Assembly: GCA_033439295.1 (NCBI GenBank)
Contig: JAVTLE010000005.1
Span: forward strand, 310,001 to 374,000
Length of the DNA: 64,000 bases
Reading direction: 5' to 3'
Source of the DNA: Deuterostichococcus epilithicus
Lineage: Eukaryota > Chlorophyta > Trebouxiophyceae > Prasiolales > Stichococcaceae
The position numbers were made by a program, and so were the translations under genes. The first letter of the stretch is position 1; each line of letters starts with the position of its first letter. This document shows, in pieces, positions 35,019 to 46,115 of this stretch. The notes beneath the pieces are model-generated. The model did not search any database. It had not been told where the DNA came from and saw only the letters and a program-made list of their open reading frames with translations.

Positions 35019-38000
35019 TCAGCTCCGCAGCACCTGGTCGAGATCGGCGCCGATGAACACGAGCGACTGGTCGCTATCCTCTGCGTGTACACTGTTGGCA
35101 TCTGACGCCCAACCCACTGGCGTGAACGACTGACTGCTGCCTGCGAAGTCGGAGGAGGGTCTGATAAGAATGCTGCTCATACCGAAATCAAAGTGCGCAC
35201 GTGCAGACTGGACCTCGCCCCCTTGTGGCAACCCCTCCAAGCCTGTTTGCACATGCGGCAGGCAGACAGGCGACCATCTGTCCTTCAGGTGCCGACTGGA
35301 TGCGCCGATCCCTGCGCCCCAGCATCTTTGCATAGCATTTCGCCTCCCAGCACTCACACTGCAGCACTAATCATCACCGTCACACGACACAGATCTGGGA
35401 TCGCGCCTGCAGAGGACCACTGCCAGCGGACGTCCGGCCGGTGCGCCAGCCAGAAGAAGCCCTTGGACCTCAGGCAACGCGGCAGGAGCGCCGCTTCCGC
35501 CGCTTTCTGCTGCCCGCCATCCCCGCCGGGGCCGCCGTCACAGCCGCCGGCGGCGGCGCCGCGGCCAGCGGCGTGGGGGCTGCAGCCGTCTGATGATGCG
35601 GCGCCGGGGACGGCGCCGCCGCCGCTGTCGGGATCAACCCCTGCGGCTCCAGCGCTGGCGCTGCACCCGGCGGTGTGCCCGGCAGCTACCGAGACTCGCT
35701 GGCGGACGTCGCCGCCTGTGTCTGAGACTGCCCGCCACAAGCGACCCGGGTGGAAGGGCCGCCGCTCAGCATCCCGCCACACGAAGCTGGAGATGCCGTA
35801 CTCCTCCGACTCTGGCGCGTGCGTCTGCTGCACCTCCTGCGGCAGGCCAGAATTTCGATGCTAGAGTAAACAAGGAAGCAGCAGTGCGGAACATGATGCC
35901 GAGATGGCTCCAGGCAGCACCCCGCTGTAGGGCGATGGCAGGCGCGCGCGCTGATCGAACACCCTATCAGATTTCGCAGATCGATTGCTGCCGCCAATCG
36001 ATGCGCTCAGCAAATGCTCGAATCCAGGAGAGACGCAGGAGCGAGGTGTCTCTACATGTAAGAATGCAGGGGCCGCGGCTGTGTGCGAGCCGGTGATGAC
36101 ATGCCCCACCTGCTGCCAGCCGGGCGTTGCGGCTGCCTCTGCCATGTCGAAGCGACCGGTGCCGAGCACCTCTGCAACATCCACGGCGCACCGCTCGCAG
36201 GGCAGCAGCCGAGCCGCAGGGTTTAGCCGCCGCACCGCCGCCTCAACCTGCTCAGCAGAGATGCATATACGAAAAGCTGGCTCAGTTCTCATCCTCCTCC
36301 TGGACACTGCAATGCTTCTTGAGCAAAGTGAACGCGTGCGCTCTATTTCCCATGGCGCATTCGATGCACTTACTCTTCGCACCTTGTGCGTTCTGCTGCC
36401 TGAGAGGATGGCAGCTGCACTGAGCGCACAGTCTTGACACGGCAACGCAACGAGCTGTGTGCGCCGATGGCAAACGGCAGCAGTGCAGTCTTCACATGGG
36501 CCTCAACAGGCTGCAGCAGCACTGCAGGAGCGGTGACACTGGCAGCATGTGCAGCGGTGGCCGCCCCCGTCAGGAGCAAAATTCAGGGTCCTGATCACCT
36601 GGTGCAGCTGCGACGATGTGACGAGATCGCACTTGTTGAGCAGGATGGTGTCCGCGAATTCGACCTGCACTGCAACGTTTGCAAGCCTTGCCGCCTGGTT
36701 GATCTGACAGCAGTCACCAGACAGTTTCAGCTGCACAAGTGGAGGAAAGCTGCGCTGCAAGGCTCGCATGTCTGGCTGCCTGAACGACTTGACCGCGGAC
36801 GGTGACCAGATAGGTTCAGCTGCACAGACGAGGAAACTCGCCTGGTCGATGAGCAGCTTGGCCAGGCTCCCTTCTTTCAGAGTCGTCTCTGCCTCGTCAG
36901 CTGCTGGGGAGGCCGCGCCGCCGCCATGCGCCATTGCCAGGAACTCTGCGGCATCCACGACCGTCACCTGACGCACACGACCGCGGCCCCGGGTCATGTA
37001 AACTCGACTGTCAGGCCACATGGCAGCGCGGCCGCAGAGGTGTGATGCGAGTCTGCTCAGCTACGGCACGACTAGGTTTTCGCCAGGTCTGTTCATATTT
37101 GACCTGCTGCAGCCTCTGGGCCACACATCGTGAGGGCAGCGCTGCGGGCTTCATACATACCATGGAGTCCAGAGTCGCGACGTCGGCCAGCGTACGGCCG
37201 CTGGCGCCTGCCGCGGCAAACGCCGCCGCCACGGGCTGCGGCTCCCCGATGCCGGTGGACTCCACGACGATGTGATCGAAGCGGTCCTGTGCTGCGAGCG
37301 CCGCCACCTCCTGTGCACAAAATTCTCCTTGTATATTGTAACAACAGAGTGAGGCTGGAAAGTTCATTTTGAAACAGTTCCTGCAATTTGCAAAGAACGT
37401 CGCATGCTATGCCAGCACAGTGCAGGCTCTTGAGGCATGTTGGGTTCGCCTGGCGTGGCTTCCCGCCACGGGATAGTCGCTGGCTGGCAGGGCGTATGCA
37501 TGTTCGAATCAGACAGAGGATGCTGTGCCAGTGGAAGCCCACCGGAGCAAGCTGTTCAGGCTCCACATGAGCTGCAGGCGAGGCACGGGTCTGCTGTGGC
37601 AGCTGGGAATGTTGGGGAAACACTAAGAGCTTAGTAGTCCCAGGGTCTTGTTCGACCGATCGCAAATCAGCAGATGCAGTCAGCGCGCAGGCTGCGGCAG
37701 ATGCAGCCATTACGGAGCTCCACCGGGCTCCAGCCTCGGACCCCTTCCCGAAAGCCTTTGAGACATGAAGACCACTTTACAAAAAACCGCACCTCGATCA
37801 GGTCGGCGCGCATGCTGCAGCAGATGCAGCCGTTGGTGAGCTCCACCAGGCGCGCTTTGGCGGTCCGGAATGCGCTGGCGTCCCGCACCAGCGCCGCGTC
37901 GACGTTGACTGCCGCCATGTCGTTCACGATGACCGCCACCTGCAGGCGCCGGGCAATGCAAGTATATCGGAGAAACGTTGATGAAATTTGCAGGTAAACC

Positions 38001-39673
38001 CAAAAGATCACAGCATTCTTGGGGATCGTCAGCACGTGCGTGCGTCCACTGCCCATGTGTGCATCGATGCGCGGACCTGCCAGTCGTGCAGGGCGCTCAA
38101 TGGTCGTCGCATGCTGGCGCTACCCTGGAGCGGGGCTTGCGTTGGATCATTCCCCTGCTCTGAGTCGAGGCGGGCTGGCGCCATGCCGGAGCGAGCTCGG
38201 AGGCGGTACGATCTCCTGATGTGAGTCGGTCCATGCAGCGGATCAGCCCCTACACCCTGAACCCTACAGTGGGTGCACACCTGGAGACTGTGCACGCTCG
38301 CGAGGATGTGGTTCAGCAGGGTGGTCTTGCCGGCACCGAGAAACCCCGACAGCACCGTCACCCGCGGCTTCGGCTTGACGCCTGTGGACACACGGCCGCC
38401 GTCGAGTCCGTGTTACGCGGGGCTCAGTCAGGGGATGGTGACGGCAAGCATCGCCAGAGCAGTCGGGAGATGTCAGCAGCTGTCCTGGTAAGCCGCAGGT
38501 CACAGGACAGGGCTACAGCTGACGGTCTTCAGCTGCGCCTCTCGACGTGAGCAGGCCAAAAAGTTCGAACGATCCACAAGACTTGTGGTTAACAACAAAA
38601 CCATGTTACAGCACCCGCCTGGAGCACCCTCATCCGCCGTGCCGCCCTCTGCCCGCAGCGCATCCGCTCCAGCCTGCGGCGCGACGCTGCCATTCCGCAG
38701 CTGCGCATCGTCGCCGCTGCCCGCTCCGCTGGCGGTCACATTACCGCCAGTTGGCGGATCTCCAGTCTCCTTTGCCCTGCCAGCCGCGCCGCCGCCGCCC
38801 GGCCACTTGGAGGCCTCGAGTGCCGCCGGCACCGCTGCCCGCCGCGCTGCATCCAGGTCGGCAGCCAGGCGCGCCGCGTCGAGCAGCGCCGGGTCGCACG
38901 GGCTGAGCTCCAGGCCGGTTTGCAGCGCGGCGGCCGCCGCGGTGAAGCGTTTCAGGCCAATCAGCGCGCGGCCACGCCTGGGGAAGCCCGACAAAAGGAA
39001 CAGAGATTTTCAGCGAGTGGTAATGAGAGGTCGCAGTGCATGTCAATGGACAACTGTGCCGCAGTTGTGTGCGTCGCGATGTGCTGCCGCCGGACGTGCA
39101 CGTGCAGGGCGCCCTCTTGCAGGGCGCCCTCAAGGACGCAGTGCAGGTCTCCGCTATGTGGGAACGGCGTGCGTGCCCTGGTGTGGCCGCTGATCCGTGT
39201 GCGCTGCAGCACTGGGTCACATACATGAGCGGCTTCAAGCATGCACCCTGCACATTGACGGAGCTGCATGGCCACAGTCACCTGAGGTGCGCCCGCCCCC
39301 ATAGCGGTGCTGCCGCCACCACCGCGTCTGCGGCCGCCAGAGCCGCGGCAAAGTCGCCCCGTCGCTCGTGGGCTGCCGACAGGTTGGCAGCCAGCGTCCT
39401 GTGCAGGCTGCTGCCTACCGCGGTGGCGTCGAGGGCAGCCGCGAACGCCGCGGCAGCCGCATCGTAGTCTCCTGCGCGAGTGACGTGCTCCGGGTTCAGC
39501 GACTGCTGCTGCAGTCGCAGCAGCTCAAGCTGCGGTGAGGATACTCGCATGCCCGAAGAAGTGGGGTTTACGCTGCAAAGGGTGAATGCGCACATGTTGT
39601 CAACCTTACCTGCGTGAAAAGTATCTTCTGCCTTTGCTTTCAACTCCTCGGCAGCAACAACGACGGCTGACAT
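35019..39673 (-). CDS. Predicted TPR domain fused to a COG0523/CobW-family GTPase (ZNG1-like)
   Basis: Exons in gene order: 39673-39610, 39471-39282, 38977-38628, 38381-38281, 37939-37793, 37310-37161, 36967-36842, 36664-36599, 36247-36110, 35836-35386 and 35080-35019. They total 614 codons plus stop with all phases matching. Residues 1-125 form about three STI1/HOP-like TPRs ([45 protein letters not shown]). The GTPase has P-loop [14 protein letters not shown], metal motif [29 protein letters not shown] and a CobW C-terminal domain ([44 protein letters not shown]). COG0523 proteins are GTP-dependent metallochaperones; ZNG1 supplies zinc to methionine aminopeptidase. The fusion is inferred: the P-loop exon has no upstream in-frame ATG before a stop, and a phase-1 GTGCTC donor at 38627 joins it exactly. 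Otherwise there are two genes, the TPR one ending at 38500. The C-terminal domain holds a ~60-residue Gly/Ala/Ser insertion. Confidence 0.7.
37670..37728 (-). repeat. Decayed copy of the CxCC exon end of the GTPase
   Basis: On the minus strand it reads [18 protein letters not shown] against [18 protein letters not shown] of the exon ending at 37793. It sits about 122 bases past that exon's donor. One metal-binding Cys is Arg here and the donor is lost. Confidence 0.92.
39103..39131 (-). repeat. Short direct repeat in a TPR-GTPase intron
   Basis: gcagggcgccctc occurs twice, 16 bases apart, within the intron between 38978 and 39281. Confidence 0.85.
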
Positions 39674-40219
39674 GATTGCAACTTTGAGGACGAGCTCAGC
39701 TGCTCAGCCGAAAGCTCGGGGTATAGAGCCTTGGCACATTTCCACTGGCTGCGCGCAGCGATATGCTGGAGCATCCATCAGGAAAGGACGTCAATTGGTG
39801 GCGTGCGGCTGAATTGCAAACAGTATTTCGGAAGCAAAGTGTCATCGCAAAGAGCCTTTGGCCAACAGGGTACGCTCGTAAAACCCGATGCCGGGTTTCA
39901 CTTGCATGATCACCTTCAAGCACTTCAATTAGGCATTTGGTTGGTCGCGACAAGCCCGCAAACCGACGAGTTTTTGCGAGGCTGTAACCTATATTGGGAA
40001 TTGTTGCGCAGCACAACCGCTCGGCGAGCAATGCTGCTGACAGACAGCAGCGGAGCCGATGCAGCCCGGGCCTTCACCTCCTCGCCGCTGGCGGCAATGC
40101 CGCGGCTGCAGTTGCGATCCTGTGGTGCCGCAATACCAGCCCACAGCTGTCGGGCATCCTCGGACCCGCGGTCTGTCCGCCTGATCGGGTCCCAGCAGCG
40201 GCGCCTGGACTGGCCGCAG
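39674..40219. other. Intergenic or unresolved 5' region of the zinc-module gene
   Basis: Lies between two divergent genes. Part of it (about 40060-40170) has coding-like composition in more than one frame and may contain the true first exon of the zinc-module gene, but I could not join it in phase. Confidence 0.35.
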
Positions 40220-41507
40220 GCAGGCAGGCGCGAACTGCGCAGCCCTGCTCCAGGGAGCAGCAGACACCGTTGTGAAAACCTACGAGTCGCATCTTCGCGA
40301 GGCGCAGGTGGATGCTGCTACTGCAGGTGCGGCGTCGCCGCAGGCTGAGACACGGGTGTGCGGTAATGACATTTTGTGTATGACTCCGCGGCAATCTTGT
40401 GCATTCCATGGTGCTTGTACTGGCGCAGCCCGAAAAGGGACCTCAGACCTGACCACGCAAGCTTTTTCCGCGTGGCCCTGAGCTGAAGTCACTTCTCCTC
40501 TTTCTGGCCGCAGGATGCCAGCAAGCGGTGCCTCGGCTGCCGTGTGGAATACCCACCACGCCTCTTCCCGCCGCTGAGCAGCCAGCCGGACGGCCGGCAC
40601 ACGCTGTGCTGGGGCTGCCGCAGCGAGGACAATGAGCGCCGCCGGCCGCGCTCGTCCAGGTCACCAGCTTTTAAGCTTTGAACCATTGACAAACAGCCCA
40701 TTTTTGCCTGGTGTCCCCCCATTGCCGCCTGCTGCACAAACCCCATTGGCTGACGCGGATACTGCCATCTTCCTGCCGTCAACGCATGCGCGCCGCATAC
40801 ATCAACGTGCATCCTGCTGATGGTGACTGGGCCAGGCTGAGGCTTGCATGCAGGCATCCTTCTGGGGCGGACCGGCAGTGAATGACCGGATGCTGCTCTG
40901 CTAATGCAGGCAGTCCAAAGCAGGGTCGGATGTGCGCACCCGCTACCCACCGACGACTGAGCCGCAGACGTGCAGCAGTTGCAGAGCCACGCTGCCGGCG
41001 GCACACTTCTCTAGAGCCAGCAAAAACAAGTCAGGCCGGAGCACGCAGCGCAAAGCTTCCCTCTCCGAGGTGCGGGCGCGGCACTTTGCGGCGCGGGCCC
41101 CGCCGCAGACACCCGCGGCCAAGGAATGCCAGGCATGCCAGCAGGTGCTGCCCGCCACGGCCTTTTCCCGGAGCCTGATGAGCACGAGCGGCCTGCACAC
41201 GTACTGCCGCCGGTGCAGTGCGCAGAAGAGTGGAGCACACTGGAGGGAGCGCTCCCCGTCGCAGCTTCCGCCGGCGGCAGCCATGGTGTGCAGCACCTGC
41301 CGCCAGGCAAAGCCGCTCTCCAGCTTCACCAGTCAGCCTGGCACCCCATTCGGCGTCCGCAGCACCTGCATCGCATGCGATGCAGCTCGGCGTGCAGAGA
41401 GACGCCGCATGGCAGAGCTGCAGCAGGCGGCCAGCTCGGCCGGCAGCGGCAACGACCCCAGCAGCGCGGCCGGCGGCGATCAGGCGGCAGGCTTCCCAGC
41501 TGCCTGA
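40220..41507 (+). CDS. Protein of repeated CxxC zinc modules (5' end unresolved)
   Basis: Supported exons are 40220-40307, 40514-40659 and 40910-41507. The first supplies a helix (AADTVVKTYESHLREAQ) and starts in phase 2, so the initiator lies further upstream. Four modules follow a common pattern, CxxC, then P..F about seven residues on, then 21-22 residues in all before a second CxxC: CLGC...CWGC, CSSC...(missing), CQAC...CRRC and CSTC...CIAC. The second module has lost its second CxxC, where the sequence reads RSTQRKAS. The pattern resembles Stc1-like or other short treble-clef zinc ribbons that mediate protein or nucleic-acid contacts; this is a resemblance, not a firm assignment. The tail is Ala/Ser/Gly-rich. 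A hairpin lies over the stop codon. Confidence 0.65.
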
Positions 41508-41550
41508 CGCAGCCAAATCCCTCGCGGCTGCGTCAGCGGAAGCTGGGAAG
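41492..41550 (+). repeat. Imperfect inverted repeat across a stop codon
   Basis: cttcccagctgcctgacgca continuing to gcc pairs with the reverse complement of ggctgcgtcagcggaagctg continuing to ggaag. The arms are 23 and 25 bases with an 11-base loop (aaatccctcgc). The TGA stop of the zinc-module gene is inside the left arm. The loop sequence aatccctcgc recurs just after the right arm. Confidence 0.9.
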
Positions 41551-41847
41551 TCTAATCCCTCGCCCCTCGGGTGAGTTGGTACTCTGCTGCGCACGTCCAA
41601 TCAAGGTTATGTCAGCAAAATGCTGCAATGATGGCATGCAGCACCCGGGACTCTTGCATCGTGCCGCGCGCCGCAGTCTCCCCCTGGTGGGCCAGACGAG
41701 GCGCCGGTGCTTGGCTCCGCCGCAACGATTTGTTGCGCCCACATTGCTGGTTTACTACCTCTACGTGCTCTGCTTCGCCAGGCCATCCCGGCAGGGCACG
41801 CCTCCTCCCCTGCGGTGCAATCCTCACACTTCCCCTGCGCGCGCAGG

Positions 41848-42881
41848 ATGTGGTGCATCAGACGGGTCTGGCGCAGCGGCATCGACCCTGGGGAGGAATC
41901 GATGGGGGACTTCGGCCGGCTGCCGTATTGCCCCCGCACCCCGGCGGCCGCACCGCCATCGGACGTGCATCAGCAGCGCTGCCGCGCTGCCACGTCCACC
42001 GAGCCAGGCATGCTCCTTCCCTGCGTGTGCTCGATGCACCTGCTGTCTTATTATGCAAACTTGAGCCGTTGGAGGAGAGAGATCCAGCTCTGCAAAGCTT
42101 GTAGTTCTGCCACCAAGTCATGCTGGCGGCTGCTGGGCATCAATCAATCACCAAAATGTCGCTGTGCACAGGCATGGTGGGCTTCCTCACAGGAGAAGAT
42201 GCAGGGCACCGTTTGCGGTACAACAGCAATGCAGCAGGCTGTAGTTTATTTGGGACGCAGCAGCAGCAGCAGGCAGAATGGCATTGCGATGTCCTGGGCA
42301 GCGACCACCCTGCCCACAGAACGAGACTTGAAGACAAAGCTCCAGCAATGCACTGCGCTTTCCAGTCCCGCGCGAACCCCTTGACAAGCGATGGCAGTGT
42401 GCAGCAGCGGACGCCAGCAGGCTGTACTGCTTTTGATTGGTTACAGCTGCTGGCCTGAACGCATCGCAGCACCGCTGCGAAATTCTGCCCACCTCGTGGA
42501 AAGTTTGGTTGCACGCACGCATTGCTCCAGCCCGCCCTGGCTCAGAAACATATCAAAACTGCGAGGGCTTCCTGCTGCCTGCTTCCGACCCCATCCTGGT
42601 AAGTGCTGTGATGCGTCGTCACTGCATGCTGTACAACGCGTTTGTTTCGGACGGTCGTCCGAGGAGCTGGGTCCACACTCGAACTTTCGGCTCGTCGGCC
42701 CCGGCGCTGGTCGGCGTACACCTGCATCCGGCACCACCATCAAGGTGCGCACATCCCCGCCTCCCAAAACTGTTTTATCTGATGGGCCTTCTGTTCCCGT
42801 GTGTTATGGTGCTGCTGCCAGATTACGACGTCCTGCGAGACAGCGAGGAAAATTGCACCTCCCCACACGCTGTGGATTTGA
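41848..42881 (+). CDS. Doubtful small gene
   Basis: The segment 41848-42006 has strong third-position GC in one plus frame (MWCIRRVWRSGIDPGEES, GDFGRLPYCP). Further possible exons end in CEGFLLPASDPIL before a good GTAAGT donor at 42599, in GRRTPASGTTIK before GTGCGC at 42745, and run 42822-42881 to a TGA. The last three agree in phase, but the link to the first is not established and the acceptor of the third is weak. No family is recognised. It could instead be several non-coding fragments. Confidence 0.28.
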
Positions 42882-43211
42882 CGCTCGAGCCGCATGACCC
42901 GAGTCGGCTTTCATCCACCCCCGCGACGAAGGGCTAGCATTGTGGCGTTGTCGCCCCGGTGCACCAGATACAGGCTTGATCGTCCATGATGACGTCATAG
43001 CAGTCCATCAAACCTGTCGAGCGGGCAAGCGCGGAAGCCGAGAGCTCTCGGGATGCGAGGTGCACGTGCCGTTAACAATGGAGGTGCAGAGGCGCCGTGG
43101 AGGTCCATGTATCTGCGCTAGCTTGTGAATGTCTTGCTACAAGATTGCAGAACCTCGCGCTTGCACGATCGCAGCTGGAAATGCGACACCTGTCTGCAGG
43201 CTGCGACCGCG

Positions 43212-45631
43212 ATGGCAACCCTCATCGTCGTTGCTCTTGTGGCTGCGCTGGGACTCGGAGCTGCTGAGGCAAGGGTGAAGGTCAACGGTGGTGACATCCT
43301 CCTGACAGATCGCTTCGCACGAACGCTCGTGGTGGGTCACCAGACATGCAGTGCACGTCACGAGCTGAAGTGTGCTTGCTTGCATGCCACTCACAATTGT
43401 GAACAAGCCTCGGGCTTCATTACAATGCAGCCTTACACGCTGAAACTGCTGCAACACAGCTCAAGGACGGCACGACTGGCGGCAAGTACGCCACGAAGAA
43501 CACTGTGAGGCTGCCGAGCGCGTCCAAGGTCGGCTCCATCAGCCAGACGACCGTGCTGAGCAATGGCCTAGCGTTCACCACGGCGCTGAAGGGCCCTTCC
43601 ATTGTGCTGCGGCGCTACCGAAATCCCACGTCCTATGTGATCGTCTCGCACCTGGGCACCCGCGGTGGGCAAGTGAGCCTTTGCACGGACAGATCGCCCG
43701 AGCCAGAGTGAAAGGCCAGGAAGATAGACGCCCTGCCAGCCGCATCTCGAACACGTGGATCACCCTCTTGCATCATCTGCCACTGACATCAGGCTACTGT
43801 TGCCTTGCCACGTCGCCTCAGTGCAACAGCGCATCAAGTGCCTGTGTCTACCGCAGCGAAACATTGAGTGCACCAGCCGTGGTCCTTGCGCACAATTTTA
43901 CTTTTCTTGTCTTGCTGCCGCAGCCGCGCACGTTCCGAGTACCTGGCCTGGGCCAGGGCTCGCTGGCAAACTGCTCGATTGCATCGGTGTCGCAGAGCTA
44001 CGGCAAGATCGCGGCGACCAAGGCGTCCGGCAGCGTGTACGAAGTCTGGCTGTTCCTAGACTGCTCCTGCAAGGTCTTCCAGCTGGACAGCTACAGAGTC
44101 TTGCCGTTCAGTTTCGACTCTGCGATGAACACCTTCCAGCAGAATCGGGGCGCTGCGTACACCACCTACAGCGGCGGGGTGCGCATTCATCAGACTGTCA
44201 CAGCAAGAATCTCGCCTTTTGTAGGCAATCTGCTGTGCTGTTTGCCTGTCAGTGTGCTACGCTGCCATCAGCATTCGTCTCACCCATGCGCGCTCACGGA
44301 AAGGGGCAACACGCTCATAGCGGCTCAGGCGGCGTCGAAGCAATGTGTCTGCAAGAGAGCAGCACACCCAACTACCTGCGAGTTGAAAGTCCAATTGACA
44401 GCACCGTATTGCACCCTGCAACCCCTGGCGCCATGCAGTGTGGCCGAAATGGCAAAGGATACTTCGTGGCACAGCTGGGCGCGCGCAGCGGCAATCTGAC
44501 AGCCATCACACAGCCGCTGGGCAGCTTCGACATTCCGGGCACGGTGAGCTAAATTGTCCACCTCCCATCAGCCCCCTGTTCTGCTGTGTGGCAGACAGTA
44601 CAGCAGCCGGGGGCAAGCATGCATCCAGCCGCTGCGGCAGTCACGGCGGGGCAGTGGTCGTGCCGTAGTCCGCAGGAGCATGCCATGCTGGTCATGCAAT
44701 AGAAGAAACACATGCGCACCTATCTGTTGGGGCCCTCCGCCAATCTGCGCCGCCCGCCGCACTACCTGCATTTTTTTGTGATGGGGCAGCCACTGTGCAG
44801 GCTCCGCACGCTCTCAAAGGGCTCTCAACAGAACCTTGTACATGACCCTGAGAAATCCATGTACGTATGCATGTGACCTCTATTTGCAGACGGAGCAAGA
44901 CTATTTCTTCAATGGAAAGCGAATCAACACCGTGAAGGGGGAGACCATGCTTCCTTCGGGCTTCTCGGCTGATGCCTACGCCATCGGTGGCTTCAATGAC
45001 TTCTTTACAGTGTCTACCCGTGGGTACTCTGAAGACCCGTCCAGGGATTCTCCAGAATACACGGTATGTTTGACTGACATACCTGCCTCCAGACTATGCA
45101 GCAGATTGTGACACTATCATCTGTGGAGTAGCTGGCATTGCCAGCTGGTGTATGGGCTCTGCTTGCCTTGCATATGGAGCGCCTCTGCTTCGTTCGCTGG
45201 AAGTGCCAGCGGCGCAAGATGGACGCCAGCAAGCCGTTGCGCCCGGGTAGCCTTTATCATCCCCATAGCCCACTACCGGCAGCTCAGTCCGATACTCTGC
45301 CAGCACACACTGGCAGCACGAGCTTCTGCTGGACGGTGCGCGAGCGTCAATAACCTGTTTGCTCTGTTCTTTGCAGATTGTGCACTACCAGCGCGGCAAA
45401 GCACCAGTGCTGTTGGGCGGCCGCCGACCCGCCCCTAGAAACTTTGCGCCGCTGCTGGCCACACGCGGCGCCTCCTCGGCGTACCCGCTGTACTTCTTTG
45501 ATCGTCCCTACAGCCCAACGAGCAAGCCCACAGCGCACATCGTGGCCATCGACAAGCGGCGGCCAGGGCAGAAGGGGAAGGCCGTGTTCGCGACGTCACG
45601 CACCCTCATCGACCTGGACGTCGTGCCCTAG
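43212..45631 (+). CDS. Secreted or lumenal protein of unknown function
   Basis: I do not recognise the family. Exons 43212-43331, 43460-43672, 43924-44178, about 44358-44543, 44890-45063 and 45377-45631 give about 405 residues in phase. The start MATLIVVALVAALGLGAAEA is a classic signal peptide with a cleavage-like AEA end. The mature part is beta-rich in character (TVRLPSASKVGSISQTTVLS, SYVIVSHLGTRGGQ, SVYEVWLFLDCSC) with several Cys and Asn-X-Ser/Thr sites such as ANCS and GNLT. It ends in FDRPYSPTSKPTAH and a Lys/Arg-rich stretch. No membrane segment is seen after the signal peptide. The fourth exon's acceptor (GAG rather than CAG) is the weakest boundary. The protein is most likely extracellular, in the wall, or in the endomembrane lumen. 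Confidence 0.7.
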
Positions 45632-46115
45632 ACCAGAAATGTTTAGGTATTGTAGGAGCCTCCAGTGACCGGCGCAGCAGAGCTGCGGTGCCGCCCTTCA
45701 ACGACGACGACGGCGATGAAATCAGGATCGCACATCACACGTGCACGAGGTTGGCTGATAGTCGGTGATTGTGTTCAACGTGTGCGACAGAGATATGGGC
45801 TGGGAATGTATGCAGTGGCATCTTCCTGGCAATTTTGGGAGGTTAAATAAATGAAGGGAAATTTGAGAGCAGCGCACAGCTCCCCCACATGCTGTCCCTA
45901 GTGTCGATGTTCAACGCGAGTGTGCTTTGCATAGTGCCAACGCTTTGAGAAACCAAGCTTAGGAAGTGCAGTCTCTCACGGATGAGCACGTGCAGCCACT
46001 ATTGGATCACCAGGGTGCAAGCTGACTGTAAAGTCTCTGGCATAGGCCCCAACAGTTCAAATCTTCGACTGCAGTTGCAGCTCGCATAGATCTAGAGCTT
46101 TCAGCGCATCTCGAA
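45632..46115. other. Intergenic region
   Basis: About 480 bases between two same-strand genes. It is relatively AT-rich, with an AATAAATG stretch near 45845 that could belong to the 3' end of the upstream gene. No gene is seen. Confidence 0.4.

Noticed and set aside
38500-38627. Continuation of the TPR frame to a stop at 38500
   Set aside because: Third-position GC drops sharply after a good donor at 38627 and the residues look random. Treated as intron in the preferred fusion model, and kept as the alternative.
41707-42384. 225-residue plus-strand frame
   Set aside because: It starts at GTG, only a short middle part has coding-like codon use, and the rest is low-GC. Kept only as part of a doubtful gene model.
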